Translations under genes and position numbers: made by a program
Notes under the pieces: generated by a model
Databases searched by the model: none
What the model saw: the letters and a program-made list of their open reading frames with translations, nothing else
What the model was told of the DNA's origin: nothing
NCBI GenBank assembly: GCA_013397455.1
Contig: VYZB01001147.1
Span: 1 to 64,000 of the forward strand
Origin: Crotophaga sulcirostris
Lineage: Eukaryota; Chordata; Aves; Cuculiformes; Crotophagidae
Length of the DNA: 64,000 nt
Direction of reading: 5' to 3'
Shown: positions 54,601 to 63,858 of the stretch, one piece after another
How the letters are laid out: the number at the start of each line of letters is the position of its first letter
Numbering within the stretch: the first letter of the stretch is position 1

Positions 54601-55050
54601 AAGCTACAAAGATCGTGGAATCCTCAGGAGCAGCCTCCTGTTTCAGTTCATCTTCCTCCAGCCCTGAATCAAAATCCACCTCTACGTCTTCCATAGCTGA
54701 GGAGTACAAGGACGCATATGTATCTTTTAAGTTAGGTAGATCATCTAAAACCATTGTTTCCAACCATGGGAGCCTGTCAGACGTTAAGATGATGCTTGGA
54801 AGGGAAAAAAAGAATTGTAATGAGTACAATGATAAGTGTGTAAAGACATTAACAACTGCTTTCAAAGGCACATAAGATCACTGACAGAGACACCTACCGG
54901 GTGATCCAGCACTAGGCTCTGCGAGACAAACTGTGTGGCTTTGGAAACAGTGGCCATTGCAGTACCCAAGCTGTTCATCCACGAGAACAGACAGAAGCTG
55001 TTTCCTGACAGAATTCTGCTGCACGTGGCTTGAGAAGTATTCCAGTTCAC
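21060..55050 (-). CDS. NCOA6: NCOA6 (nuclear receptor coactivator 6; ASC-2/TRBP/RAP250), 13 coding exons
   Basis: Thirteen exons with AG/GT boundaries and matching phases total 6147 nt, 2048 residues plus stop (about 2063 in human). The product begins [16 protein letters not shown] and ends MQSKRRKSK. Landmarks: a conserved N-terminal segment with [20 protein letters not shown]; a Gln/Pro-rich activation region; nuclear receptor box LVNLL at about 863-867 followed by basic [12 protein letters not shown]; a second LXXLL, LSQLL, at about 1468-1472; a Ser/Thr-rich C-terminal half; and a basic C-terminus. Family role: co-activation of nuclear receptors and other factors, and a subunit of KMT2C/KMT2D H3K4 methyltransferase complexes. 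Coding spans 21615-54754. Twelve CR1-bearing or repeat-free introns interrupt it. The long poly-Q run I remember in the human protein is absent. Confidence 0.96.
21081..21086 (-). terminator. NCOA6: NCOA6 poly(A) signal AATAAA
   Basis: TTTATT on the + strand, 530 nt after the stop. A second copy at 21529-21534 could give a short form. Confidence 0.6.
21615..21661 (-). CDS. NCOA6: NCOA6 coding exon 13 (terminal coding segment)
   Basis: 47 nt including TAA at 21617-21615. With the preceding base it encodes [15 protein letters not shown]; the basic C-terminus SKRRKSK is the same as in human. The acceptor is TTGATTTCAG. Confidence 0.94.
21662..24699 (-). other. NCOA6: NCOA6 intron 12
   Basis: 3.0 kb between coding exons 12 and 13; no repeat or second gene recognised. 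Confidence 0.85.
24700..24848 (-). CDS. NCOA6: NCOA6 coding exon 12
   Basis: 149 nt, phase 2 in and phase 1 out. It encodes [20 protein letters not shown] and ends [17 protein letters not shown], a basic Ser-rich segment conserved across the family. The acceptor TTTATTAG is followed directly by the third base of a Ser codon; the donor is GTAAAA. Confidence 0.94.
24849..27095 (-). other. NCOA6: NCOA6 intron 11
   Basis: 2.2 kb, with one sense CR1 at 26010-26462. Confidence 0.85.
26010..26462 (-). mobile_element. CR1 LINE 3' part (J-like), NCOA6 intron
   Basis: Antisense on +, hence sense to NCOA6. From AGAATCTCAGAACACTTTG to the CAGCCCTTTGATCATCTTC stretch. Confidence 0.9.
27096..27132 (-). 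CDS. NCOA6: NCOA6 coding exon 11 (37 nt)
   Basis: A small exon, phase 1 in and phase 2 out, encoding [12 protein letters not shown] plus two bases; human has ELEVNAAIVSGQ. The acceptor TCTTTCTCTTGTAG and donor GTAAGG are both strong. It is too short to show as an open frame and was found by matching the family sequence. Confidence 0.88.
29021..29089 (-). CDS. NCOA6: NCOA6 coding exon 10 (69 nt)
   Basis: Phase 1 in and out. It encodes [18 protein letters not shown] followed by VQRT, a poorly conserved linker in the family. The acceptor is CTTTTTTCTAG and the donor GTAAAT. It was placed from its splice sites and phase. Confidence 0.85.
30343..30782 (-). mobile_element. CR1 LINE 3' part (J-like), NCOA6 intron
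   Basis: From CATAGAATCATGGAAAGGG to GGGATCATCTCTGTG, only 310 nt from the donor side of coding exon 9. Confidence 0.9.
31095..34091 (-). CDS. NCOA6: NCOA6 coding exon 9 (large exon, second LXXLL)
   Basis: 2997 nt, almost half of the protein (about residues 950-1948). It opens [18 protein letters not shown], then a Gln/Pro tract and [17 protein letters not shown]. Conserved blocks include [57 protein letters not shown], the LSQLL box in [19 protein letters not shown], and [20 protein letters not shown]. The last ~100 residues (Ala/Pro/Ser/Gly-rich) differ most from human. The acceptor is TCATCTCAG and the donor GTAAGT. Confidence 0.97.
33912..34024. repeat. CTG/CAT triplet-rich tract inside NCOA6 exon 9
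   Basis: Encodes Gln and Met runs on the - strand (QQQQQ then MMMM) and a Gln/Pro tract. It is coding, not an expansion. Confidence 0.85.
34983..35104 (-). CDS. NCOA6: NCOA6 coding exon 8
   Basis: 122 nt, phase 2 in and phase 1 out. It encodes [18 protein letters not shown] and [17 protein letters not shown]. The N-terminal half is more diverged from human than the second half. The acceptor is TTTTTCTTCCAG and the donor GTAATA. Confidence 0.94.
35292..36005 (-). mobile_element. CR1 LINE with non-canonical 3' tail (copy B)
   Basis: Antisense on the + strand. The ~96 bp next to its 3' side (35292-35392) match the tail of the 3615-4204 copy with no difference seen, while the CR1 bodies differ at several sites. 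The body is longer 5'-wards than copy A. It lies in the NCOA6 intron between coding exons 8 and 7. Confidence 0.85.
37478..37562 (-). mobile_element. CR1 LINE short 3' fragment (fifth subfamily type)
   Basis: CCATAGAATCATAAGGTTTG then ATCATCCAGTCCAACTGACA; similar in type to the 49413 copy. Confidence 0.75.
39426..39628 (-). mobile_element. CR1 LINE, third subfamily
   Basis: AGAATCATGGAATCATTAAG then ACCCCACCATGCCTGC and CCACGGCCACACGG, the reverse of the 56560-57068 type. Directly followed by another CR1. Confidence 0.82.
39629..39848 (-). mobile_element. CR1 LINE (J-like), abutting the previous copy
   Basis: Starts with AGAATCCTAAAATGGTTTGG and ends near CCTAATACC. The abutting copies suggest insertion of one beside or into the other. 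Confidence 0.85.
40905..42437 (+). mobile_element. Long CR1 LINE copy with decayed reverse transcriptase
   Basis: The longest CR1 here, about 1.5 kb. Frames encode RT pieces: NYRPVSLT near 41120, [15 protein letters not shown] near 41500 and the catalytic-box remnant FADD near 41587. Frameshifts and stops break it, so it is a dead copy. The 3' end reads TTCCAACCCCACCATGCTGG then CATTCTGTGATT. It is antisense to NCOA6. Confidence 0.9.
42695..43814 (-). CDS. NCOA6: NCOA6 coding exon 7 (Gln/Met-rich, nuclear receptor box 1)
   Basis: 1120 nt, phase 1 in and phase 2 out, residues about 536-908. A long Gln/Met/Pro-rich series (for example [16 protein letters not shown]) leads to [20 protein letters not shown], which contains the main LXXLL nuclear receptor box LVNLL. 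A basic tract [14 protein letters not shown] follows. The acceptor has nine T residues before AAG. The donor is AAC/GTAGGT; reading through it would hit a TAG at once. Confidence 0.96.
44508..44622 (-). mobile_element. CR1 LINE 3' end, NCOA6 intron
   Basis: CATAGAATCATAGAATGG with intact terminal repeats, then the GGACACCTCCCACTGGATCA stretch. 190 nt from coding exon 6. Confidence 0.88.
44813..44959 (-). CDS. NCOA6: NCOA6 coding exon 6
   Basis: 147 nt, phase 1 in and out. It encodes [20 protein letters not shown] and ends QTSQNVQHA. The acceptor CTTGTGTTCAG is good. The donor GCAG/GTCTGT departs from consensus at +3 and +4 but is forced by phase and by alignment with the family. Confidence 0.94.
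45978..46083. repeat. 53-bp tandem duplication in NCOA6 intron
   Basis: 45978-46030 and 46031-46083 align without gaps (GCAAGATGG, TTAAAAA, AATTACAACTTA shared). Roughly four fifths of positions agree. Confidence 0.85.
46104..46598 (+). other. Unassigned 164-aa open reading frame inside an NCOA6 intron, antisense
   Basis: ATG at 46104, stop at 46596-46598. The product begins [11 protein letters not shown] and has an acidic Ser-rich C-terminal part ([16 protein letters not shown]) ending [10 protein letters not shown] recognise no family. No splice partner or promoter is visible. The length is long for chance in 60% AT DNA. The codons may come from an old transposon or retrovirus-like insertion, but I see no LTR, RT or other diagnostic motif. 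Confidence 0.3.
47558..48373 (-). CDS. NCOA6: NCOA6 coding exon 5 (Gln/Pro-rich)
   Basis: 816 nt, phase 1 in and out, residues about 215-486. It begins [14 protein letters not shown] and ends VLHPGLGG. Conserved stretches include [17 protein letters not shown] and [18 protein letters not shown]. At about residues 256-280 the human protein has a run of roughly 25 Gln; here there are only short Q2-Q3 groups broken by Leu, Thr, Arg, Pro and His. The donor is GTAAGA. Confidence 0.95.
48660..49365 (-). mobile_element. CR1 LINE, fourth subfamily
   Basis: Starts AATCGTGGAATCACAGAGG and runs through the CTCTGTGAAGAACCTTTTCC and CCAGGCCTTTACTCATCAGG stretches to GCAGCCTCTCGTCCC-like sequence. One of four CR1 copies crowded into 1.7 kb. 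Confidence 0.85.
49413..49745 (-). mobile_element. CR1 LINE, fifth subfamily type
   Basis: TCATAGAATCGTAGAATCAT, then CACCTCCAGGGATGGTGACT and CCTCCTTTCAGGTAGTTGTA. Confidence 0.88.
49850..49896 (-). mobile_element. CR1 LINE extreme 3' end (47 bp)
   Basis: CATAGACCACAGAATGGTTT followed by GGGTTGGAAGGGACC; a severely truncated insertion. Confidence 0.75.
50123..50375 (-). mobile_element. CR1 LINE 3' part (J-like)
   Basis: GGATCATGGAATGGCTTGG to the TTTCAGTTTAAAATCTGCC stretch. NCOA6 intron between coding exons 5 and 4. Confidence 0.87.
50704..50832 (-). CDS. NCOA6: NCOA6 coding exon 4
   Basis: 129 nt, phase 1 in and out. The phase requires the acceptor TTGTTAAG ending at 50833. It encodes [16 protein letters not shown] and ends [13 protein letters not shown], matching the human order. 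The donor is GTGGGA. Confidence 0.92.
51741..51810 (-). repeat. C/A-rich low-complexity tract; G/T-rich in the NCOA6 transcript
   Basis: The + strand has no G over about 70 nt, so the - strand (NCOA6 sense) has no C. It carries at least six G-runs of 2-4 separated by T-rich spacers. It lies 230 nt downstream of coding exon 3. Confidence 0.75.
52040..52162 (-). CDS. NCOA6: NCOA6 coding exon 3
   Basis: 123 nt, phase 1 in and out. It encodes [20 protein letters not shown] then a Gly-rich segment. The acceptor is TTCCTTTTAG; the donor CAAG/GTTTGG lacks the usual A at +3 and G at +5, so it is a weak site. Confidence 0.94.
52744..52899 (-). CDS. NCOA6: NCOA6 coding exon 2
   Basis: 156 nt, phase 1 in and out. 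It encodes [20 protein letters not shown] through [14 protein letters not shown], the most strongly conserved N-terminal block of the family. The acceptor TTTCTTTCCAG is good and the donor is GTATTT. Confidence 0.95.
53822..54175 (+). mobile_element. CR1 LINE internal fragment lacking its 3' end
   Basis: Sense: GACCTGGGGGTTCTGGTCGA, GCAGCCAAGAGGGCCAAC and GAGAGTGTCCAGAGGAGGGC, stopping inside the element near TTGAAGTCCCTGG. Loss of the 3' end is unusual for a CR1 insertion and implies later deletion. Antisense to NCOA6, 345 nt from coding exon 1. Confidence 0.82.
54520..54794 (-). CDS. NCOA6: NCOA6 coding exon 1 (ATG at 54754)
   Basis: The acceptor is a T/C tract ending CCAAG at 54795. Forty leader bases precede the ATG (54754-54752). 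It encodes residues 1-78 plus one base: an acidic segment ([16 protein letters not shown]) then [20 protein letters not shown] and LLHM. The donor GTAAGG begins at 54519. The start agrees with the known family N-terminus MVLDDLPNL. The frame is also open upstream to the acceptor. Confidence 0.93.
54898..55050 (-). other. NCOA6: Probable NCOA6 5'UTR exon
   Basis: On the - strand a long pyrimidine tract ends in TTTAG at 55051-55053, giving an acceptor at 55050. The donor CACCCG/GTAGGT falls at 54898. Splicing to the next exon at 54794 puts stops in every frame before the NCOA6 ATG, so the exon would be untranslated leader, although it is itself open in two frames. It lies only 103 nt from the first coding exon. 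Confidence 0.5.
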
Positions 55051-56559
55051 CTAAACGACAGCCAGGTAGAGGGGAAAAAAAAATAAGACAACAATCACTT
55101 GCATTCATCTCCATACTGTACAGAGGACTAGCAGGCCCCCAGTACCAATTCTGTAGAGCCTGACTGCCTGGAGATTTTGACACTCACTTACTTTAATTGT
55201 AGAGATGTGAAAACCCCCACGTTTTGTTTCAGGGTCTGCAAGTGCAATAGGCTCTCCTTTGCCCAGCAAAGCAGCAGGAAACACAGCACACTTACCAGAA
55301 GACATTTAGCATTTGACAAATACTTCACTTGCACCCAAGACAATCTCAGGTGCACTCTGCCCTCCTTCTAAAAGGTTGTGAAGATTTGGGTGTTTTCAGC
55401 TGCTTATGCACATTACAACCTGAGATTCGCTCCCCTGTGCCCCTGTTGAGGTGAGTAAGGATGAATTCAATCCATCAGTCACACACCTGAGGTTTTGCAC
55501 GCTATAAAATTTCAGGGTTTTGCAGTAGATTTTACTTGACATTATGCCAGTGAGTTAAGCTGTTACATGTGCAGAAGTACAACCTATGATAAGTTATCCC
55601 TGCATCTACAGTGATGAATCCCAATATCTATGGTGAACACCATCAATGCTTAGTGAAGCATTTTTCCACTCCATCACAAGGGTTACGACACTGACTCCTC
55701 CAGGCAAGACCTCTGTCCTCACACCCAACGCATCACAGGTATTGCTAAAAGATTAAAGCCATCTACACCAGCAGCCAAAGGAGATGTCAAAACCAAAAAA
55801 GGACCTTCTCCTGACCAGCGCTGTCACAAACAAATGAACTCAGCAGCCAGGATCACATAACTCCAAAGCTGCCAGTGTTCAGCACAATCCACCCAAACTC
55901 TTCCCTTCAGGAGGATGCACCCTTGAACAGGGCACGGGCTGGGGTTTGGAAGAGGTTCAAGTTCCCAACACAAATTAAAACCACAACGCTGAGACTAAAG
56001 GCAAGGTGCAGATACTGGCCAGAAAACAGCCTGGAACACAGTACAATTAAAAAATACACCTATGTTACACAAGCTGAGATTCAGCTCTACCTTGCTGGCA
56101 CACTTGCATAATGCTGCTGAAGGGACATCAGAAATGAAGAAACAAAGACTCAGAAGTGACATCAGGCCCTCAGCTTTGGGCAGGCCCCTATGCACACCCT
56201 TACTGGCATTTGCAAAATGTGGGTTTTCTCCCTCTCGCAGCCCCACAACGCACTGGCCGGGCTCTCCAGCACTAATGGATAAATTCCTGCCTTACACAGA
56301 GTGACCCCTCCTCCTGCAGCACCAGCCCTCAGACCCACACACGACTCAAAGCTCAGATTAAAAATAAAGCCGATTGTGTCCCACAAGCTCTTCTGCAGCC
56401 CTGCAACAGACAGTGAATAAAAACATTCCACAGTCACCGAACCATGTCCCTAGTGCTTCCATACCTTACTCATTGTGACCACGGAAATGTCAAAGATGCT
56501 GAACAGAGACACAAATTTTAAACATTCATTAACAGGTGAGCATATGAAAACTCCATGTT

Positions 56560-57068
56560 TTCCCCAGACCGCTGCTGCTCAGCCTTGAATCCTGTGTTTG
56601 GTTTTGGGCCCCTCCCTGCAGGAAAGGCCTTGAGGGGCTGGAGCGCGTGCGGAGAAGGGAGCAGAGCTGGGGAAGGGGCTGGAGAGCAGGGGCTGAGGGC
56701 CCGGGGGCTGTTTAGTGTGGAGAGGAGGAGGCTGAGGGGAGACCTCCTGGCTCTCTGCAGCTCCTGGGAAGGAGGTTGTGGTGAGGTGGGTGCTGGGCTC
56801 TTCTCCCAAGTGACAAGGGATGGGATGAGAGGAAATGGCCTCAAGTTGTGCCAGGGGAGGTTTAGATTGGATATTGGGGAAGAATTCTTTACTGGCAGTG
56901 GTGAAGCACTGGCAGAGGCTGCCCAGGGCAGTGGTGGAGTCTCCATCCCTGGAGGGGTTCAACAACCGTGTGGCCGTGGCACCTGGGGACAGGGTTTAGC
57001 AGGCACGGTGGGGTTGGGCTGGATGAGCTGTTCCAACCTCAATGATTCCATGATTCTATGATTCTATA
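56560..57068 (+). mobile_element. CR1 LINE, third subfamily, with intact terminal repeats
   Basis: From the GCTGCTCAGCCTTGAATCC area to ATGATTCCATGATTCTATG with tandem ATTCTATG units. It includes GCACCTGGGGACAGGGTTTA. Confidence 0.88.
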
Positions 57069-58544
57069 CAGGTCTGAGTGTTTGGTACCTCTATTAAGTT
57101 AAACAACTCCATATCATGTCAGGTGCCCAGAAAATGAGAATGACAATTAATCAGCATCTGTGAAAAGCTGTTTTAACTTATTTTCACACATAATTTCTTG
57201 GACAGGGAGCTTCCTAACCAAAGTTGGCTTTACACCAACCGGGAGAGAATTATTTTTCCTTCTGCATTGTCACATTACCTGTTACACACACTCTGACTTC
57301 AGGGAGAAAGGAGCTGAGAGTCCCACACAAATAACCTTTTTAATGTACAAGGACTGAATGATGCAAGCATCCCGGAAAATACTAGCACTGTATCTTGAAG
57401 AAAACTAAACAGAAATTATTTATCTGAAAATCTTGAGTAAGGTTTTCAGGGAGAGAAATCTCAGGCAATTAAGTCCTGAAAAAGCACAATTGCTTGGAGG
57501 GGATGGTGTGTTCCACCTGCAGCAAGAAACATCACTACTTCTGACAGTCCCTAACACCAAAGAAATACAAATTTCTCTGTAAGAACACAAACATTTCCAA
57601 TCTCCTTTTGACTTGAAGTGCCTAAAGCTTCCATCTTCTCTGTTGAAGAGCAGATGACTCCCAGACTGCTTAATCTGGGGCTTTGAAGGCTTCATGACAA
57701 CACTGCAGCTCAGACCAGATTCCACCAACCTTGCCTCGACCTGGCAGGGCAATTACAGCCCTGCATGATCACTACTAAAACACAGTTTGCTAAATCTCCA
57801 GGGATCACGGGCTTTGTTTCACTGGACTCAGAAAATCACAGGACTGTGGAGAAACCTTGAGTTAAGAAAAAAAAAACCAAAACAATATCGACCTTTAAAT
57901 TTTACTTTCTGGGTAAGAACATGAGGTTACAATTCCCATTGCTTTTTTAATTCATTTTACACTCCTCAAGGATCTCTGCTGCATCTGCCTTCCCTCCCTC
58001 CCTCTCAAACACACGTGGGTTAGCCCGCTCCTAGCTCCTACATACAGGTATGATTTATCTCGGGTATGACAGGAGGAAGTAATCATTTGTGAACTCTTCC
58101 TCTTCAGGCAGAGCACAGCACGCCCTCAAGTCTCCAACCAAATCAATCCCAGCTGCATCCCTTGTCCTAACAAATTCCATAATCTCCTGGTTATAGGGTT
58201 GACTTCCATAAATCATGAGCAAGCACGTGAGCATAATGAGCATGTACCTTCACTCAGTGCTTTCACAGAAACATAAAAAGCCTTTAGCACAACCACACAC
58301 AGGGAGAACTCTGGTTCTTCCACAATTCCTGTAAAGCAGGTGAGCTCCCAGTGGGACACAGAGCATCTCTGAAGAGCAAAAGCATTGCTGAATTGAGCTG
58401 CATAACCACATTTCATGAACCTGAGCATTCATGTTCGCATGGCAGCAGAAAGAGGTCTCTGAATGTCATCCTCTGTTCAAAGAACACGCGTGGCCTCCTT
58501 CCCGCCCCTGCACCCCGTTGTTTTAGAGCTTCCAATTTAATATT

Positions 58545-59028
58545 GGAAGCACAGAAAGGACATGGATCTGTTGGTGTGAGTCCAGAGGAGGCCACAAATT
58601 ATTTGAGGGCTGGAGCACCTCCCGTACGAGGACAGGCTGAGAGAGCTGGGGTTGTTCAGCCTGGAGAAGAGAAGGCTGCGGGGAGACCTTAGAGCAGCCT
58701 CCAGTGCTGAAAGGGGCTCTAGGAAAGCTGGGGAGGGGCTCATGATCAGGGAGTGCAGGGACAGCATGAGGGAGAAGGGTTTTGGCTGAAAGAGGGGAGA
58801 TTGAGATGAGATCTTAGGAAGAAATGTTTTGGTGTGAGGGTAGGGAGGCACCTGTCCAGGTTGCCCAGAGCAGTGGTGGCTGCCCCACCCCTGGAGGTGT
58901 TCCAGGCCAGGTTGGATGGGGCTTTGGGCACCCTGATCCAGTGGGAGGTGTCCCTGCCCATGGCAGGGGGTGTTGGAACTGGATGGGCTTTAAGGTCCTT
59001 TGCAACCCAAACCATTCCATGATTCTGT
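58545..59028 (+). mobile_element. CR1 LINE 3' part (J-like)
   Basis: From GCACAGAAAGGACATGGATC to CCATTCCATGATTCTGTG. Very similar to the 1505 and 3615 copies. Confidence 0.9.
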
Positions 59029-60852
59029 GTTATTTCCCATTACACAACTGTTTCAGGAAACTCACAGCAAGCCCAGTTCTACCATGTGGCAACCATCTAC
59101 ACATGAACGTGGCCTGGGACGGGTGACAGCAGCATAAAAAGTGTCTACGCCTGTTTATAATAAAGTTGGGCTTATTCAGTAGAGTCTAATTATTAAAAAT
59201 AAGCAAATGAAGGAAGCAGGGCAGGGACAAAGAGCCAAAGAACACACTAATAACCAAAACACGCCTTGGGTTGGTAGGGGACAGCCCATGAAGACTGGAG
59301 AGCCCAAACTGAAGGATACAGGGCACATCCCGGTGCTGGAGGCTGGAGCTCCCCAGCACAATTAGCATGTGGATAAAACAATAGACTGACTAAAATGTGC
59401 CAGACAGAGACTCTCCAGATGAAGAACACAGACAGGATCCAGCGATGCCCCAGCCTAGATGTGGGCTGAGGGCCAGCTGAGTTGCTCCCCACCCCTGGGA
59501 ACCCCAGAAGCATTTTGTCATGCCACGCGCTGCCACCACCAGCAGCCCGGCCAACAAACCCAGTGCCCTGCGACTCAGCAATGCTCAGAAAATCCCATCC
59601 AGTCCCAGGAAGAGATGGGATTAAAGCAAAATCTGAACCAGCCAGTTGCTGCTCACTGGGGAGCAGCTGAGCAGCAGAAAGCCAGTGGGCTCTGGCGTGA
59701 TGAAGTACTGGCTCCAGGGCCAAAAACACAAAGGAAAAAAAAAATAAACCTGTTATTTTGGTATCTCCATCCCAAGATCCACTCAACTGTGCCAAACTTC
59801 AGATTATGTCCATTTGTTTCTTAAAGAGGACTTGAAGCCTCTTGTACTGCTTTCTCCAAACCACTGTGCTATGCAAAGTGAGTAAACCAAAACACAGTTT
59901 TGTCTCCGAACCTGTCCCAGGTTTCCTGTCACATTGTCTATTGATTTCCAAGCTGTTTATACATTTCAGAAAACTCAGAATAAACACTTTCACAACTGAT
60001 GGCACACCAATCATGCACCCTATCAAAACAAATAAGCAGGGAGCCCAATTAAATAAAAAGCACTAAAATCCTCCTCTGTGCCTGAAAAAAGTAGTCTTCC
60101 AAATTACACCAAAGGCTAGAAAGGGTAAGAGCCAAAGGAAGGATGGACTAGCTCACGGCAAAGTCAGCATTAAGCAGGGTCCTCATCCTTACACTGACCA
60201 TTATTTAAAGCTGCAACAGGGAAGAGCAAGAAAAATCACGTCCAGAAATGAGACTGCAACCAGGTCCCTTGGAGAATCCAGAACTGGGAGTGAGGAGAAA
60301 AAGATTTTGATATCAGTAGCAACATAATTTCCGAAGGATACAGAACCCTCCCTGCTGCTGCCACCATTGAAAAATGGTTTTCAAGCAACTTTGTAAGGAA
60401 AAGAAAATTGAGAAAAAGAAGTGTGTCATGAATGTGCATTCACATTCAAGAATATGACTTTAAAGTTTTCTTGTTCCCTTTGGTCTAGGTGCCAGTGAGA
60501 AAATATATAAAGGTATTCATTAAGTTTTTCAGGATGGGAATAGAAGAGGTCCAGCATGGCCAGAATGCTGTTGAGAAGTTGGCTTCATTTTATCTCATGG
60601 CATATGCACGCATGTGTCCACACAGGTGCACTTTTAAAGCATAACCATCAACTAAACTCAGAAACACCTTGATCACAACACTGCTTGTACTGCAAATCTG
60701 TTAACAGCGCATCCTCCTCCTACAACTGTTGCAGTCACTTTGTTGCCCAGCACAGAGATCTCAGAGCTTGGTAAATCAGATCAATGAACAAACCTATACA
60801 CACAGTCATTCTGTGAGACAAAGATTAAAATCACATAATTTTAAAATAAATC

Positions 60853-61098
60853 ACCAGCTGAGAGAAAGGAGATTTAGACGAGGTCTTTGCAAGAAATATT
60901 TCCCTGTGAGGGTGGGGAGGCACCTGTCCAGGTTACCCAGAGCAGTGGTGGCTGCCCCATCCCTGGAGGTGTTCCAGGCCAGGTTGGATGGGGCTTGGAG
61001 CCCCCTGATCCAGTGGGAGGTGTCCCTGCCCATGGCAGGGGATGGAACTGGATGGGCTTGGAGGTCACTTCCAACCCAAACCATTCTATGATTCTACA
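60853..61098 (+). mobile_element. CR1 LINE 3' part (J-like)
   Basis: From CAGCTGAGAGAAAGGAGATT to CCATTCTATGATTCTAC. Confidence 0.9.
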
Positions 61099-63225
61099 AT
61101 TGTTTCGAGAAATACAGAAAGAAAGACTTCTAAACAAACTGTAGACAAGTGTCCTGCTGTTACACAGAGATTTAATAATCTTAGAATCTTTGTTATAATA
61201 TGAAAGAATGCCTAAAATTAACTTGAAACGCAGTAAAATTTCCTCTGAAACAACTTAGTGAGGGGTAGTTCCAGTAATCTGGAACTTCAAACTTTGGCAT
61301 TAAAGAGCCCTAACATCAGGAAAGCATCTCAGCTGTGCTCTCTGGGCAGGAGGTCTGAGAGCAGCTACAAATCCGACGGCAGAGCCTGTAACCCTCCATG
61401 TGAAGGGAAAGTCAGCTCTGAGGACAGCCCAGTTCTCCCAGCACATACAGACAACTGGAGGCTAAGACTGACCAGCTGGACAGTGAGGAGGAGAACATAC
61501 AAGAATAACAGACAATCAAGTGCATGGTTGCTTATTTTACCTACCAAAACGAATCCCACAACTTCAGTATTCTGTGGCACACAAGAGGTCTGCAAGTAAT
61601 TCCAGACTGGCAAACATGGTTAAACAGCAGCTCCCAAAAATGCAATCCTGAAAGAAAACCATCACATAGATTCATCAGACAATGATGCAAAACAACAGTG
61701 AATATAAAAGTGAATACTTTGATTTTTAATATGGAGTTTTGCACCAATTCCAACTCTCTCCGTAGTAATGCAAAAAGCACACGCAACATATTCACGTATT
61801 AACAGTCAAAACTGAGCATCTAAAGAAATCAGTCTTTCATTATAGGCAAACCCAGCATGCTCCCTTTGCCTGGAAATAACACTTTATTGTTCTAAACAGG
61901 GCAAGTTTTATTGGTAATGAGGTATTTAAGTCTCATGATAAACTCTATTAGCTTAAATTCATCTTCAGAAAAGAGAGACTGGCACAACCAGGATGCACTT
62001 CAGTGCATACTAAGCAGGTGCCCAAAGTGGCTCAGGTGAAGCTCATTCCAGAAACACCTCCCAAGCCCACATCACCACCTCAGAGGGATGGTTGTATTGC
62101 TGGTGGCCAACAAAGTGAGGTGAACCCATCCCCAGAACCTGCTCCTGTTCAAGGTCTCAGCAAGTTGCACTCAAACCTCTCGTAATGAAAAGGCAACAGT
62201 AAAGCTAACAGCTCAGAGAAAACACAGCACTGCCCTTCAAACCCAGATGGTTTGTATTTGACCTCAGTGCTGGTTTTTAGGTGAATCTTCTGCTTATGTG
62301 CCAGCCTGCTCCTCAGTGGGGAAGGGGACAACCCAAAACCAAAGCGGGGAAGCAGAAGGGGGAAGAAGACTCAGAAATACAAAGCAGAAATTTGCCGTCT
62401 TCTATCTCAGAAACAAAGTAAAATCACTTTAAAAGCCTCAGTATTGTGCCACAGCCTTTGCATTTCTGCCAGCCCAGCGACTCAGAGGGAGAGGAAAAGC
62501 ACTCCCATTGAATCAGATCGGATACGCTTTGTAGCACTTTGAATCAGCATCCAACACTTCTCAGCCTCTGGGATCTGCTTGCATTTCTAAACCAGCGCTG
62601 TAACTGAAGCAGCAGCACGGTCCCAAGCAGAAGACCTGAGCTGCTACATCCTGAGCAGTAACTTTGCTGTTTCCAGCTCTCTGCAAACCTGCCTGAATGC
62701 CACGCGTGGACACCAACCTGACAGGCAAAACCAAAAGCTGAAATACGAAATCTTAATATCACGTATTAAGTGTAAGCCAAAACTAAAAACAGCTTTCCAT
62801 GTTCCACGGCAGATAGTTCTCTAGTTCTATTCTTCCACCGTTTTTATAAAAGGACATTCCACAGACTATTTCAGACAGTCTAAAATAGAGTCATGTAGCA
62901 AACTGGCTAAGAGCTCATGTGAAGGAGGGTCGCTTGCACAGTAAAAGCTACTTTTAAGAAGGCCTCAAAGCCTTCCATTCAAACCATCTGTGCCTTAGGA
63001 AGGCAGGGGTGGGAGCTGACATCAGGTTGATGGGTGGTGAACCAGAGGGGAAATCATCTGAACTACTTGGTGCAAGGAACCCTGGGGGGTTTTGTCTTTC
63101 CCATTCTCTGTTCTGAGGGGAAAGGTGACCCTTCCTCACCACGGGTGGAGGGCACAAGATGGTCTGCAGACACCCAACTGCTCCAGAGAAGAGAGGACTG
63201 GGAAAGATGGGCTTCCCCAGCAAGC

Positions 63226-63858
63226 TCAAGTATCACAGTATTACAAGGTTGGAAAGGACCTCTGAGATCATCGAGTCCAACCTAGAACCCAACACTAACA
63301 CCAACCCATCAGCTAAACCATGGCACTGAGTGCCTCACCCAATCTCCCCTTAAACACCTCCAGGGTTGGCGACTCCACCACCTCCCTGGGCAGCGCATTC
63401 CAAGGGCCAATCACCCTTTCAGGGAAGAACTTTTCTCTAATATCAAGTCTAAACTTTCCCTGACGAAGCTTGAGTCCATGTCCTCTAGTTCTGTCCCTGG
63501 TCACCTGAGAGAAGGACCAACCCCTGCCTGACTACAACCTCCTTTTAGGCACTTGTAGAGAGCAATGAGGTCTCCCCTGAGCCTCCTCTTCTCCAGGCTA
63601 AACAGCCCCAGCTCCCTCAGTCGCTCCTCACAGGGCTTGTGCTTCAAACCCTTCCCCATCTTCGTTGCTCTCCTCTGGACACACTCCAGTGTCTTGACAT
63701 CTTTCTCAAACTGAGGGGCCCAGGACTGCACACAGGACTCAAGGTGAGGCCTGACCAGTGCCAAGTATAAGGGGATGAGAACTTCTCTGGTCCTGCTGGC
63801 CGCACGGTTCCCCATGCAGGCCAGGATGCCATTGGCCTTCTTGGCCACCAGAGCATAT
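63226..63858 (-). mobile_element. CR1 LINE, second subfamily, longer copy
   Basis: Starts CAAGTATCACAGTATTACAA as at 5205 and extends 5'-wards through GACACACTCCAGTGTCTTGA to ATGCCATTGGCCTTCTTGGC. Confidence 0.9.
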
